Notes: generated by a model from the sequence alone, not told the origin. A stretch of DNA of 64,000 nucleotides from Bugulina stolonifera (GCA_935421135.1 OW285187.1:32986818-33050817); one strand, 5' to 3'; shown: positions 13,124 to 27,700, numbered from the stretch's first letter. Program-made: numbers and translations.

Positions 13124-13273
13124 ACAACACTGTCTGACCGAGATAGACTTTGAGTTAGCCTTCTGTAACTCTTTAGGCGTAATTTGAATTTATTATTGTA
13201 TTCATGAGTCAAGTCTTGGAACAATCTAATTAAATGATTTCAAGCTTGTCTGCATGATGGGTTACAATGATGC

Positions 13274-13975
13274 ATTTTTAGCAAGGAATTTATTTTTGAG
13301 CAGTCAGAGACTTGTTTCAAATCCATGAAAATACCAGTCCCTGACTGGGGTTTGAACCCGGGGCCTCTACGGCACCTAATTGCCTAGCACAGTGAACAGA
13401 ACATGCTACCACTACACCAGCTCAGCAACATAAAAAAGGAAGCTTCACCAGTGAGCAGTAGACATGCTCTGAGCGAACTGCGCACGAGGCACACCTCTTT
13501 TTATGGCCACCTTGCGCTTTATATGATGTTAGGGGGTTTGGCCATTTTCTATATATAATAATGTATTTTTGAGCAGTCAGAGACTTGTTTCAAATCCATG
13601 AAAAGACCAGTCCCTGACTGGGGTCTCCTTGCCAAAATACATCATTATAATATATAAAATGGCCAAACCCCCTAACATCATATAAGGCGCAAGGTGGCCA
13701 TAATAAGAGGTGTGCCTCGTGTGCAGTTTGTTCAGAGCATGTCTACTGCTCACCGGTGAAGCTTCCGTTTTTAGGTTGCTGAGCTGGTGTAGTGGTAGCA
13801 TGTTATGTTCACTATGCTAGGCGATTAGGTGCCGTAGAGGCCCTGGGTTCAAACCCCAGTCAGGGACTGGTATTTACATGGATTTGAAACAAGTCTCTGA
13901 CTGGTCAAAAAGAAATTCCTTGCTAAAAATACACCATTATATATAAAAAAATGGCCAAACCCCCTAACATAATGG
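13274..13975. repeat. inverted pair of tRNA-like SINE units
   Basis: A roughly 290-bp unit at 13274-13559 reappears inverted at about 13627-13945, with a partial third copy of its end between them (13560-13625). The + copy contains a pol III A-box-like segment GAGCTGGTGTAGTGGTAGCA (13781-13800) and a B-box-like GGGTTCAAACCCC (13845-13857). The minus copy has the same boxes in reverse. The two arms differ at scattered positions. A transcript across both would fold into a long duplex. This is a tRNA-derived SINE or fold-back family, not a functional tRNA: no clean cloverleaf can be drawn. Confidence 0.8.
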
Positions 13976-13981
13976 GTTACA

Positions 13982-14500
13982 GCGCAAGTAGATTTGAAGT
14001 TTGGCAAACACATAATAATAAACAAGTCCATTGAGGCTAGTAAAGTACTTGGGATGATTAAATATACATTCCATGATGCTCCACATAAAAGCAAGCTCCT
14101 AGCCTACAAAAACTTATGGTGCCGTCTGTTGGAATATGCTGACTGTGTCTGTTATCCTGCACAGAAAAACCAAATAGAATAACTGGAACAAGTACAGAAC
14201 AGAGCTGTCCGCTTCATTAGCAACCTTAGAGGGAGAGAGAAGTGCAACCGACACCAAAACTATGCTAGGATTACTGGACCTCATGCAAAGACGGAAAAAC
14301 CATAGCCACGCCCTGCTGACAAAGATACTGAAGGATGAAAACCGGCATGGAGATCTGACGTCCATGTATGATGAGATAGTAAATGACAGAGCCCATACTA
14401 CCATGACTACTCGATTAGCTATAAGGGATGGACTTATCTCAATAGCTGCTTTTGCACGCAATCACCACAACAACTTTCTGCTGCATACTATAGGCGTGTG
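13982..14500 (+). pseudogene. LINE fragment, RT C-terminus, frameshifted
   Basis: Reads VLGMIKYTFHDAPHKSKLLA, then LLEYADCVCYPAQKNQIE, a TAA, and then LEQVQNRAVRFISNLRG in the same frame. After a frameshift near 14235 it continues MLGLLDLMQRRKNH and ALLTKILKDENRH in another frame. This is the familiar end of a non-LTR RT ORF2 (LLEYAxxVW, LExVQNRAVRFI). It is inactive: one stop, at least one frameshift, and no catalytic domain. It is a different family from the fragment at 10.9 kb. Confidence 0.85.
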
Positions 14501-17500
14501 CACGGAGAATAAAATGGATTTACATAATGAAAATCATGACAAACCAATGAATACAGCGCTGTGAATTTAAACCAATATTTTTTAAAGGTAGCAGTACGCT
14601 GTAAAATTTGAATCATTGTCTAAGCACGCTGTAACACTGAGGTGCTCCCCTCATCAAAATTTGAGAGCATACCGTTTATTCAAAGATATGATAGTGCGTA
14701 AGTCAGTTGGCCTTTCTGAAGACTGGCATGTTGCATACATGACATGTTCCTCTGACAAAAAGAGGGATATGAAAAGAAACCCAGCAACTTCTTGTATTCC
14801 ACTTGTATTCCATTCTTGTATGCCACTTCTGTACCTGACTAAAGAATAGTGAAAAGCCGACTATCTAATCTCAAAGTACACATACAATGTATATCTATAA
14901 CAAGCGGTAGGTTCTCTCTAACATTGAAACTCAATGCCCACTACCACAGTGACTTTGCGACGCTACTTAGTAACCATGGGCTAACATAGACCGTTACTGA
15001 ACTTAGTGCCACCAGCCTTTGAGATCAAGTTAATCTACAATACAGATGTACTACTTGTGTTTAGCAGTCACAAAATCTCTTACCTGAAGCTCGGCATCAA
15101 ACTCAATACACCCCATCAAAACAGACGCCACTCAGACTACAATCGGAAACCGGTTGCGAAACAATTTAACTGACAGCTAGTTTATGGATACTGCGGCCTT
15201 TTTTAATCCCAAATGTGACTGTCAAAAAAGAATTCAACCCCTTTGAAGTTTGACCAAAAGCTGAGATCAACTGTACTCGACCAACAGCATCAGTGGCAAT
15301 GCAGTATCTTACGGGAGGTCTCTAACATGTTTAAGGCGAGACTACCTTATTGGTCCACTCAGCCACTAGGTATAAATTGAGTAAAATGCTCCGTGTTTCA
15401 GATTGATGATGACTGCTATAATTTAGCGTGCCTGGTTTAATGCAGGACAATTGAGAATGCTTTTCTAGCAGTGAGAATAATGGGTAAAATAGAAAATTGG
15501 GGAGGACAACTCCTATGCACAACATAGATAGACATGACATATAGCCCACATGCATAAAATCCAAAACTACTCGGTAAATTCAACACTGTGAACTGATATA
15601 ACATACATGTACAATGCACAACTAGTGTGCGTGTGCTGAAGGCCTCAGTAAAAACAGATTATTAAATGAGGTTACACATGTGTTAACAAAACTCCTCATG
15701 ATGCTTTTTCTATCCTTGTGTGCCAAGGAATGAAGAGTTCTCTCTCAAATCAAAAGTTCTCTCTCTATTTGTGAAAATCTGGAAGTGAGAAGTACTGGGC
15801 TCTTGACTATTAGTTAATCACTAGTTCTTCCTTCGCCTGTCATGTGCTCCTTTTAGCCTACATTCCTAACCCGCCTTGTACAGCGGCACCAGGTTTGCTG
15901 TTATGTAAGTGAAGCAGAATTTATACTCCCCATGGCCTATAATGTAAACTAAGCTAGGTTTTTGTTTGGTATTCTGGTATCAACTTGCCTCTTTTATATT
16001 TCCTTGGATTTAGTGATCTTGTTAAGTCGAAAAGCTCGCCTTTTACAACAGCGGTATGTGAGATGTAAGCGTAAGTTCTTCAGGTTTACCAATCAGCAGG
16101 TTAACTTATGGCACCACCCTGCTACAACTTTCCACATTTTTCTTAAGTAACTGATAAAACTAGCATCCTTTATCAACTTATAGGTGCATGTTGGCATGAC
16201 TATTACAATGGGCTTACTATGCTAAAATCCTTGATGTGTTCTTACCTTGTACAACAAAAGATAAGATGAAAACGTTTTAAAATGTGCATGACTGTGGAGC
16301 TACTAGTAGTATACTATTTCTCAGCATTGTGCATTTTCCAGAATTCTATAGAATGTACCAGTGTATGGAAGTTACTTCTTAGAAATTCAATTGTGCCAGT
16401 AGTTAGTGCCAATGCACTCCCAATGTGTGTCACACTAAATAGTGCTATAGATATAATAAACCATTTTAGATTAAACTCTAGTGCTGTTATGCAACGAGGA
16501 CAATAAACTAATGTCTTGGAGACTTCTGTTTTTGTAATGAACTGACATCTGGTATTGTTTTAGCCTTTGCATTATTACATATAATTTCTTAGCTAAACCT
16601 AGAGGCCCATTTCCTTAGTAACTCAAACAGCTTTACCAGGTTTTATGATATAATATACATACGTATAAAATAATATTTTAAAAAAATTCCTTGATCAAAA
16701 TTGATTTAGATCTCCTACTTTTGCTGAGAACATTTTGTCATTGTTAGTGAAAATTCCTGCTCCCAGATGGAGTGAGAGTGCTTTTTTCTTGGCTATTAGA
16801 GTTCCCAGCTTACCGTCCTTCCAAATTTTCCACTACCTCGCTCTTGTTTTATGCAGACCCTGAAAAATATGTTTGAATGTGGCATGGTAGTGAATGCTAT
16901 GCCTATTACAAGGCTAGGAGCTTGAGACAATTTAGTTTGTTGATTAGGAATTATGTTCCCTTGGAATTCCCAACATTGCGGTGCTATCACTTTTCAGTAT
17001 GACTCAGGTCGAAGTAGCCATCGGGAGGTCAAATTTTTATTGGAAATTGTTATTGGAGGTGATAAGCAGATTTGTTTTATGCAGTTATCAATACTTGGAG
17101 CTAATAGTTTGGGTCTACGATTATATACATGTATATCTGGGTTATTAAATCTCAAAACTCAGCAATTTTGTTCACAATATCTATATATATGAACCATTAG
17201 TCACGAGCTGTGCGTGGAAATAAGTAGCTGCTAGCCATTGATCACTTGACTGGTTCCTGGGCCCCATTGATGTTATTAATACCACACTAAATTACTATCA
17301 ATACCTTAGATGTAAATATTATATGTAACAAAATATGGCGGGAAGTGAATTCCAAGTATTGAAATTGAAAATAATAGACTATCATCTCAAGCCAGTAAAG
17401 TGTGTGTGAAGTTATACTAGTATGATACCTTACCTGCTAGCTAGCGTATTCCAGTGTGTAACTTACTTATATGTGTACTTATACGTAACATGTGCATACT

Positions 17501-18700
17501 ATATTGGAATGTCTACATTATGTCAGGTTAAATTATATATTATTCAATTTTATTATTATTATATTACATGTACATTATGATTGCATTGTGTTCCACTATA
17601 ACTATTTTTGTAATTGAGTGAGGATAGTGTATAGTATGATAGTCCATATTACAGCTAGGTTGCATGTGACATAAAAAAATATTGTAATCATATCAAGTCA
17701 GGATCAAAGATCACTAGAGTAAACTGTGGGTAATATGATTTGGTAAAAACACCGACCACTTAACATTGTCAACCAGTATCCAAAACATGTGCATGTAGAG
17801 CATCTACCAGCATTCATTGCAATAATATTAAATGTTTTTTATTGGTGTATTAGTAATGAAAGAAAAAGGCTTTTAGTAGGAAACAAAAGTACTGATGGTC
17901 CACGTGCAAATATAATTCTGTAATATCTAAATTTGCTTTCAACACACCCAGTTCTGTTGCATTCACCTGTTGAGTTATTATGCTCGTATAAATACATAAT
18001 ATACGTTCATGTACATTTGTACGCATATATTACTAATCATTTTATAAGTGATTTTTTAGCGTTGTTTTATTGATAAATACTCAATAATTGATTTGCTGAT
18101 GTGCATATTTGATATTTCTAATGATGGTTGATATATTCACAAATTTTCAGCATCAGTGTATTTGAAAATTAAATGATGCCATAGGATGGAGTGTATATGA
18201 ATATTTTGCACTGTCAAGTATAAATAAAATCTGACAATAATGTGGACGGTAGTTACTATGATAGCTGTACGCTGACTAATTAGTTTTCTGTCCCATACAT
18301 CCATCCTGACTGGCAACTGCTAGTAGACTTGGCAAACGCAGGCATTAGGAATAATAAATGTGCTCTACTTATAGTATCAGCAATTGGTTTTTTGTCATTT
18401 TTACGGACAACTATGTGCTCAAAAGTTGCACTATTAATACACTTAATCCGAATAAATTACAATCACTTTTTGTGTTTTGATCATTTTTGGTTATTTGTAC
18501 GATTTGTACTTTCTTTGCTTCAGTTAAGCTTATTGTGATCTCAGCGATGAAGGTAGGGATATTACTGGTAGAAGTTGTATTCAAACAGATAATAATATCA
18601 AATTTTTAATGTTTATAACTAATTTCAACAGGTTCCCATCAACCTAGTAGCTAGTACTAAGATGAAGAATGTGATATAATGGTGAACACAGCTTAAGAAT

Positions 18701-21700
18701 ATGGAAAATAAATCTTCATCAAATGTAAATATAGACTCTCCAAACAAAGAGTTGCTCTTACAGGAAGCTGCCAAAAAGATAGCATGTCTTAACAAATGTA
18801 AGTAAGGTCATCTATAATTCATTAAAACTATGCATGTAAAAAGTGTACTTACCACATAATATCTAGGGTAGGTACTTCCAATTCTCAAATGTGTTCCTAT
18901 GTATGATGTCATCAATACTGTATGTGGGGACTGGAATATCTTGTAGTAGTTATTCACTAGTAGCAGCTATAGTATTGTTATTGTTCAATGTAAGTATTAC
19001 ATGCATTTACACATACATTGTACATGTACATGGGTACATGGACTCTGTTCATTGTACTTTTAATGGGAGGGAGGAACCATTACAAAGAGTAGATGATGGT
19101 TCAGATAAATTAGTGTATATAATTATTCTATCAATCCAATATTACCATTCTTCTAACTAATACTATTTGTCAAACTAAGTAGATCAGTTGTACTTGTAAG
19201 CTGAGAGTTTCCTTGGCCAATGCTATGGTTGGGTCTAGCTTTATCTACACAAAGGCTGGTCATATTCTGCAATGTTTGGGGCAATAAGCTACACATTGAC
19301 AAGCTGGGCAACACAAAATACTTCATGTGCCTGCTAAAGGGGAATTGTGTCCCCCTGCAAAGTATATACCAATTCACTAAAATTGTAATTGTTTTGTTCA
19401 CTTGTGGTAGGGCTTCAACGTTGACATTTCTTCCCTTACTGGGTAAATTTTCTTGCTCAGGGAGATCTAAAGGTGAGCACAGGTTATGGTGAAACACTTC
19501 TATGGTATAATTGCATTATTTTTCACTGTATGTGCATGTAGGTAACTACTGTTACTACTTGCACCTAGTTTTGGGGATTTTAATTTTCTCTTTACCTGGT
19601 TTTGTCCATATTCAACAATGAATCCTTATTGGACTATCCGGTTTTGTCATAGCCTGTGTCACAGATGCACCATTACAAGATGGGAACGTGTCATCAAGTA
19701 ACCCACCTGTTTTGGCTACAGAATTATTTGGACCTGCACTAGAGGTAAGTATGAGGTGATCTACTTATGCACATGTACATGTATCTTTTAAAGGTACCAG
19801 TATGTGCATGTATATCGTAGTTAAGCAAATTCTATCAAGCAAGAGCTCCATGCACTGGTAGGCCTATCAATAGGCCTACCAGTGCATGGAGCTCTATGAC
19901 ATGTAAATGTAATAATTGTTTGTGTTGACTATACAGCCTGTGTTATCATTGAGACTAAGAATGTCTATATTATATACAATTGTACGATGTATGTCTGTAC
20001 AAACTCTCAGAATTTGACTAATGTAAAAGGTATTAGTTGATTTTTGTGGTAAAAGTATAAATGACTGATATGGTTTCATGGCTGTCAAACCTTGGAATGT
20101 ACATGTAGTGTAGATTATCTTTTTCCAGTTCTAATAAAATATATCATTATTTTAATACTAATATATTATCATGTTATGTTGTGATTCTTATATCAGATTG
20201 TGTCTGGAAATAACAGTAATTTATTGTTCTGCTTGGAGTATATAAATATTAAAATTTTTATTCTATTTCTCTTGCAGGAGTTGAAAGCATTTTTGTTTGT
20301 GGTGAACTCTCAAGGTAAAATAGTCTCTGTGACAGATAATATTACACAGTATCTGGGCTACCCACCCTCTGATTGGTCAGACAGGAGTATCTACAACTTC
20401 CTTCACGCTGCAAACCATGTTTCCTTTGGACAGAATCTCCTCTCCATAGATAGCGGTTTGTTACTACTGTCTACCTCTTTACTTTCCTGCAAATTAGTAG
20501 TTATCTGCTCTCCTGAATATGCTGGGAGATTCCTGAATGTAATTACCTTTGTTTCTAAGTGTAGTGTTCTTCTCTTTGGGTTTTGGAGAGATCCAATAAT
20601 ATTGTTATTATGAGTTCATGGCAATTCTAATCGTACGCAGTAGCTGTTGAGTTTGCAGTTGAAGTCAAGATAATAACTTGGAACCTTTGCAAAATACACT
20701 AGGCTATAATTATATATATATACACATATTATTATGTCATACACAGTAATATTTACTTTACAGTGTGGTCTACATTACATACTTGATTGTGTAGGTGTAC
20801 ATTCACTTTATCAAATGTATAGACTTTTAACATTCAACATAACCTACATCTATGCACCATAAATCTGTAGGCCTAGTATTAAAATCTAGTATAAATGCTC
20901 TTAAAACTAGGCTAGCTTAGGTACATTACATGTATGTATATCTAGCAATATAACATACTGTACTGTCATTGTGAGAATATGTATTAGTTTTCTTGGCTAG
21001 AACTAGGGCTGATACTAGCTGACATATTATTTTATTATATATATGATATATATGTATGACAGGACGAGTGCGTGTGTAGAGGGAGAGAGAGAGAGCCTCC
21101 ATTTGTTATATAACTAGTACTATGTAAATTAAATTCAAATGGCACTTTTTGACACTACTACATTACTGTAAGTTGCCAAAATATCTTGTAAAAAATTGTA
21201 TATGTTATTATTCATCTTCAAAATTTTTTTGGTATTTTGGTGGAGTGAAGCTCCATTGTCATTGTTGGGTGGGGTGGGGGCGTATCCACCCGGTAGGGCT
21301 AGTGGTTTCTTGGCTGTGTCGTTTATCCACTCTGACAGTTAAAAGACAATAATGTTTGTGGAGCATGGATGTGATGCGTTTCTGTAATCCTTTTACCAAC
21401 ATATTCCATTATTTTGTAGACCGGAAAGAACAGCATGCCAAGTTTGGGAAACCCTACCCATTTCTATGTAGAATGAAGCAATGTGCTTCAGGTATACTGT
21501 ATATTATACAGAAATAAAATATATTGTTTATTATGGGTGCTATAGCGTTTGCGTACTAGTATAAAGTTATGGTATTTATGCAAGGAATTATGTGGAACTG
21601 ATTTACGTTGTTAGCCATATCTAGCTGAGGTAGTATATAATGGTGAAATGGCTATAAAACTGCCACAGTAGGCATGATATGGGTACATATAATTCTGATG

Positions 21701-24700
21701 GTCATGTTGAAATTGATCCTGTTAGGCTATTTCATGGGACCCACTGCAAAATTTTTTTTAATATGCTTTCTCTTGACTGTTATTACTGCAATGGCTTACG
21801 ATAATGTATTTACATTACAGTACCCCATTGCATCTACCCAAGTTTGTTTTAACCATTAACTATTCCAAGACACACCAGTTTTCGACAGTCAAGAGTTGTT
21901 CTGCCCCCAAACAAGTTGTAAATTACACTGATTTTGCTTCACCAACAGCTTCCAAATATGGAGGCAAATGATGTAATTTTTTGTCAAGTTGAAGAGAAGA
22001 TAACTTCAGACTAATGACACATTTTAGCACTAGTGCACAGTCATTGGTGAGTTATCGATTACATTTATTTACAAAATGTGACTGAACATATGCATATGTA
22101 ATTGACAGATGGTGGTGAGAAGAGAGATGTGCATATGATGATATCAAGTCTTCCGTATCAACTAGAGGATACTCCCCCACAATGCAATTCAGGTGTGTGA
22201 ACTTGTAGTAGTGGTTCAATGTACATGTAGATACATGCTACACGTCATATATCTGCACAACATTATATAGACAGATATAACTGGATGTAGCTAGTTGTGG
22301 ACTGAAATTTCAAGATATCTGCTCAGCCGAGGTGATTTATACACTGGATTGGATATACAAAGTTGCTATAATGCAACGTACTTGACCACATCGCCTAGGC
22401 CGAGCAGCCATCTTGGAATTTGAGTAGTACTTGGGTGTGTCCTAAAGGTCAAGGGTTGACCTGTCTTATAATGTATAGTTTGACTGCATCTAACCACATA
22501 GGCCTAATGCAGGCCAGGCCTAACATTGGTCCATAGTCACTACATGGCATGTCCACTACAGATTTCCTATATTGTCCCGACTGTATGACTAACTTGGAGT
22601 TATCAATCTTACTTAAGTTTTTTTTTACCCCATCCCATGTTATGGTCACTGTAGTAAATACTTTCATGGTGGGAATATATTATTTTCTAACCACTAGATT
22701 GTTTTTGTAGATTGGTAACCCAGATTAGTATTGCCTAGAATTCAAACCTTTGGTAAATGCAAAAAATAGCAATAATATATTAATTGCTGTACACCATTCC
22801 TTTTTCATTGGTTATTGTTAGTTTAGTGGAACTATTTTACCATAATATACATGTACATGTAGCTACAACATGGCATATTAATACTACTAGGAGTGTTATG
22901 GTCATAACCTACTGGTATACTATTCTGTGCTATTACAGGCCCCAAGATGTATCTCATATGCGTGGCACAGAAGGTGGAGAACCCAATAGCTCTCTACTCC
23001 AGTTCCACCCACAGAGCAAAGAGAACGAACCCACAAGCTTTTGTTTCTCCTGATTTTCACAAGTTCTTTCCTCCCAAGACTGTAGAATTTACAACACATG
23101 CTAATGCTGATTGGGTTGTCATCTCTTGTGATATGAGGTATGGTTGGTGGGTAGAGGTAGATCCCCTACGGCCTACAGCTCTGTTTGTCGGGCTGATATG
23201 CCAGTGGACCATTACCAGTTAGATATCTTATTTAGTACTTGTTCAACATGTGATTGTTTCAATTATTTGATCAGCACTGCCTTGATATATCTTACTTTGC
23301 TGGCCTTCAACAAAAGAAAGTATTATTCTAGTATTCTGACCCAGTGCTACTTTGTAGTATACGTGTACCCATGTATTTGCACTCTAATATAGGCCCTCAA
23401 GTGTGTACCTGGGGAAATAGTTTAGATGATCTATATTTCCCCCAGATTCTCATCTTTCTGACAGAGTTGAAGGACGTGTTCAACTAAAGAGCCTGTCAAG
23501 TCCCCACCTCCCCTAACTTTAGTATAGATTGCATCTGCCAACAGCTATTATTAGAATATTAAATACCTCACAATATTAATTATTCTAAACCTCCTGTCTA
23601 CAGATGCAAGTTGAATGCCCTAAATATTATTTTGTCTACCTGGTAGAAAATGCATTCGATCTTTATAAAGGAATTTTTCTCATTCCTTCTAAAAATAATA
23701 GTAGTCACTTTATTCTGCCATCAGTGTATGATAGCAGGTATCAACACTGTGCACCTTACTGTATGTCTGTCTGTCTGTCTGTTCTTCAAGGAAATATTAG
23801 TTTTGTAATGTTATAAAAATATGTAAAACCTGTTAGTTCATTTACCCTATACCTAGTATGACTTGTGGATTATAGCATTAGCAATATTTCATTTTTTTTA
23901 TTCCTATTTATGTGGGCTAAGTTGACAGAATCGTATCATCAAATCTGCATTATAACTATGAGGGTGACTTAGCTATATTATCCATGGCACTTGTTTTAAT
24001 ATAGATATTTTTTGTCTTACAGTGCTGTACCATTTCAGTGTGATACTCTAGTGGGAAAGAAGTTCACTGACTTTGTCTGTAGTAATGATGTTGCACGATT
24101 CCAAACTCACATGGATGCTGGTAAGATAGCAAATGACTGGGCCTATAGGCTAAAAAACTTAGATTGTTTAAATTATTCGTTGCCAGTATTTGTCTTAATT
24201 GCTGTGCACAAACTTGCTATCGATGCCGGACAATGAAACCACCGACGACTGTATTACCCTAGCCGGCGGTATATTACAGAAGTGTTTGCTGGTCAACCGA
24301 TGTCTATGGATAAGTTTTTTTTTTGTGACTAAACAAGTTGCGCTATCGGCAGTAGACCAGTGGGTGTTTTCATATTAAAATGTGGTCCTACACTGTTACT
24401 AGAGAATTTGTTTCCACATGGCCTCTCATAAAATATGTCCACTTTGGTAGTTTTACTGGAAGCTTAGCTCATCTCATGTGCAGGATGCGATTTTTCTCTA
24501 ATGGTGTTACCTGGATATCACCAGCGTAATAAACAGGTATAACCTACCTGTCAACAAAGGAACAAATTTTATAAAGCAACCAAGGCATGGTTAAAAATGA
24601 TTCTGTAGAGGGCTCCAATGGCACCTGTACCTGAAACAACAAGTTGATCTGGCTTGTATTTTGATTTATGCTTTACGACTTAACATTAATCTAAATAATT

Positions 24701-27700
24701 TGTAGATTAATAAGAATTATGTTGGCTTACAATTTACAGCTTATTTATTAGTAAAATAATTTGTTGTAAAAAGTGTGAGTGTAGTGGTGCGTAATCAAAA
24801 GAGTGCAGTCATCACGTGGTGATTGTATAGATGATGAAATAATTCTGTGACCAGATCAGACTGGATAGCTACATGTATATATTCACCATTCAGTAACTAA
24901 CAGGTCTCTTTCATTATCTATAATATTATAATTTATGGCAGTCCTATAATAACTAACAAGACTATGACCTGAACAAGAAATGAAGAGTTTTCTTTTGGGT
25001 TCAAAGATTATGTAATACATAATACATGTTGGTGGCTAGTCACTTTGGTCTTGCAGCAATGAAGCAAGTTATCTGCAAAGACGTGGGCTAGGGTCCCACC
25101 AATTACCTGGAGGTTTTCGTCTCGAAGGTTTTCCCTCCGTGCCATATCGGACTATAATAATATCCAGCTCTAGGAGCCGTGGTGGCCCCTCAACTAGCTC
25201 TGTTATTGGGCAGCCACGTTAAAGATTTGTGTTTAGCACCACAGATATTATTATTATTATTATTAATACAAATGGTTGTTTAGAAAAGAACTGAAGAATA
25301 ATAGCCCACTATAATTGCAATATACATTGCAAAATATGCAAAAATATAAAAAAGTTAAAAGGTTTTGGGTTAAAAACGCGATCTGGGATATTTGATGTTT
25401 GGGAAAAGATTTAATGACACAAGAACACAGAACACTGCAAAACACAGAACACTGCAAAACGCAGAACACTGCACAACGCAGAACGCTGCACAACACAGAG
25501 CGCTGCACAACGCAGAATGCTGCACAACACAGAACACTGCACAACACAGAACACTGCACAACGCAGAACGCTGCACAACACAGAGCGCTGCACAACACAG
25601 AACGCTGCACAACACAGTTTACATACACTGTATGGGTAACCTGTAATGAAGCTCATTGAGTTTTCGTGGAGTTGCACTCTCACAGTATCGGAAGGCGCAG
25701 TCAATCGGGCATGAGCAAGTGAAAATTTTGGCGAAGCATTAGCCGGCTGCTGCTGAGAGAAGGAGTACACATTCTACTAAGGGACTACTTAAAGCAGACC
25801 ATATATAGGGTGGCAGGCGACAGTTGATTGCCCAAAAGTACTATATTATAATATACTATTTTTTATGACTTCACAGTCAACTGCTGGTAGAAGCAAGTTG
25901 GCCTACGCTATTATTCCTATGTGAAGAACATGTAACTGTTATCTTCTGGGTGTATTGATGTTATTATCTAATGATAAAGAACACCATAACAGCAAAGGAA
26001 ATTCTAGAATAGAGTAACCTCCAGCTATGGCCATTGGTGTTGCACAGCCAGAAAACAACTTTCATTATTTCTAATCACACCCACCAATCAAATTTAGCTA
26101 CTTTTGTCCCCCTCAGTGGTCTTTCGGCAGGGATATTATTTTACTAGTGCGTTTTTTAGGCTAATTTCTCATTTTGTTTACCATATATATCTGCCATGGT
26201 GTATTCATTTTTGCATTTTTTGTATTGAAATGTAGACATATTTATATTCTTTTGGAGATTTAGTTCTTATCTGGGAACTAGGGTAGCCATCTAATAACTA
26301 CAGCTGTCAGATTGGACTGTGCGCTGGTCATGGTTAGCAAGTGTAACTGGTTGCAAAATAATAAATACAATGCAATACTATATCACTTTATGGCTTCACC
26401 ATTATCTGCAGCAGTAGTATTAGTCTAGTGATTGCTGTGTGGAGTCTGCTCTACTACTGCAAGCTGCAGCTACCAGACACTGTAGTACTGCTGTTCTCAG
26501 TTCTCTCTGGACTCCCTCCCCCCCCCCCCCCAACAGCTGTAAGGTAGGCCCTAACCTTTTTGGATCACAAGCTAATTTAGTTTTGTATAGAGGCTCTATC
26601 TTGATGTGACGATTACAAGATAGTGACTGTTTACGACCCTGTCGGTTTGTCGTTTCTAGATCACTGTGATCTGATCTTTGTTTGATTCCGACTTGGTTGT
26701 CCCTTCGATTGTTCTCTTGTTCATGGTTCTGTAGACTGTGAGGAGCTCAAAAATTTTGTGGTAATAATCCACTCTACTTGGCTCCACATTTTTCTAATTT
26801 TTGAATAGACAGCTTTTTTTCCATATTTTCAGCAGTCATCAGCTCACTTCAGACATACATTGGCTCAGGAAAGGATGACAAGCATGATTCTTCTAATTTT
26901 CAACTCCTGAATGGTGGTGTATTGGTATAGCATTGTAAATGACATGTGCTTACAGTCATTCTATGCCTTGCTCCTATATCTGGTATAATAGTATTGGAAT
27001 TTGATGAGTGCATAGGTGGCAATTGTCCTCCATCCATTTCTTCCGACTACGGAGAAATCTCTACTGTGATTGTTATGACTGTCACAGATGTAATAGCTAA
27101 GTTGGGGTCACAAGTATTTGTTTATTTTCCCTGTTAGATTTGTAGAACTGGTGGATTGTTATAGTTGGCAGTTGTAGTTGGAGTATGTTGGCAGGTCATA
27201 GTTTTCATTGGAGTCTCTAATGGTTTGTGTTTGTTGGTGTATTCCAGCACCCAGTCAGCTTCTTTATTGTGTATCTTTGTGGATATTGACCAGTTGACCT
27301 TCCTGCTCTACTCCCTCATTTGAGGTAAAAATTTCCAATTTACATTCAACTGGAGGCATTTTCACAAGTTCACCGGGTTTTGGTGAGCTGAGTACATAAC
27401 GTTTTATCACTAATTGATCTGTCCATTAGAATTCTGATGAGTGTGGGATGCATCTTGGAGTTGCTTCCTCCATATTGGTCACAATTTGTACTACTGCTGT
27501 CAAATCCCAAATGGAGAGATATTTTGCATTTGGCAAGTTGGAGAGGTGTACTGTGCAATTCATAAGGGACCAGGTATTAAAATGTCCTTTTGTATTGGTC
27601 AAATACCAGGGTTCTAATGCTACAGTGCATTCCCAACACAAATACAGAATTGCTAATCCCACTTTTCATGCAGGAATAATAGTCAGTGTTGCAGTGTGAA

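Larger units (their letters stand above)
10312..18700. other. 8.4-kb gene-poor interval with decayed repeats
   Basis: Separates the divergently oriented NDUFAB1 (-) and NCOA (+) genes. It contains two LINE reverse-transcriptase fragments (10882-11350 minus; 13982-14500 plus), a 28-bp palindrome (13096-13123) and an inverted pair of tRNA-like SINE units (13274-13975). From 14.6 to 18.6 kb I see only AT-rich sequence. I looked here on the + strand for a bHLH-encoding exon for the NCOA gene and did not see one. Confidence 0.6.

Noticed and set aside
13777..13866. Possible tRNA gene
   Set aside because: A- and B-box-like motifs exist, but the acceptor and anticodon stems do not form and the unit is duplicated in inverted orientation: a SINE.
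18891..19492. Open + frames between NCOA exons 1 and 2, considered as a missing bHLH exon
   Set aside because: They lack the basic and helix residues of a bHLH, and including them is not needed for frame.
25263..25770. Overlapping open frames of 81-121 codons rich in Cys, Ala, Thr and Gln on both strands
   Set aside because: They are produced by the stop-free 17-bp minisatellite; all read the same repeat in different frames.
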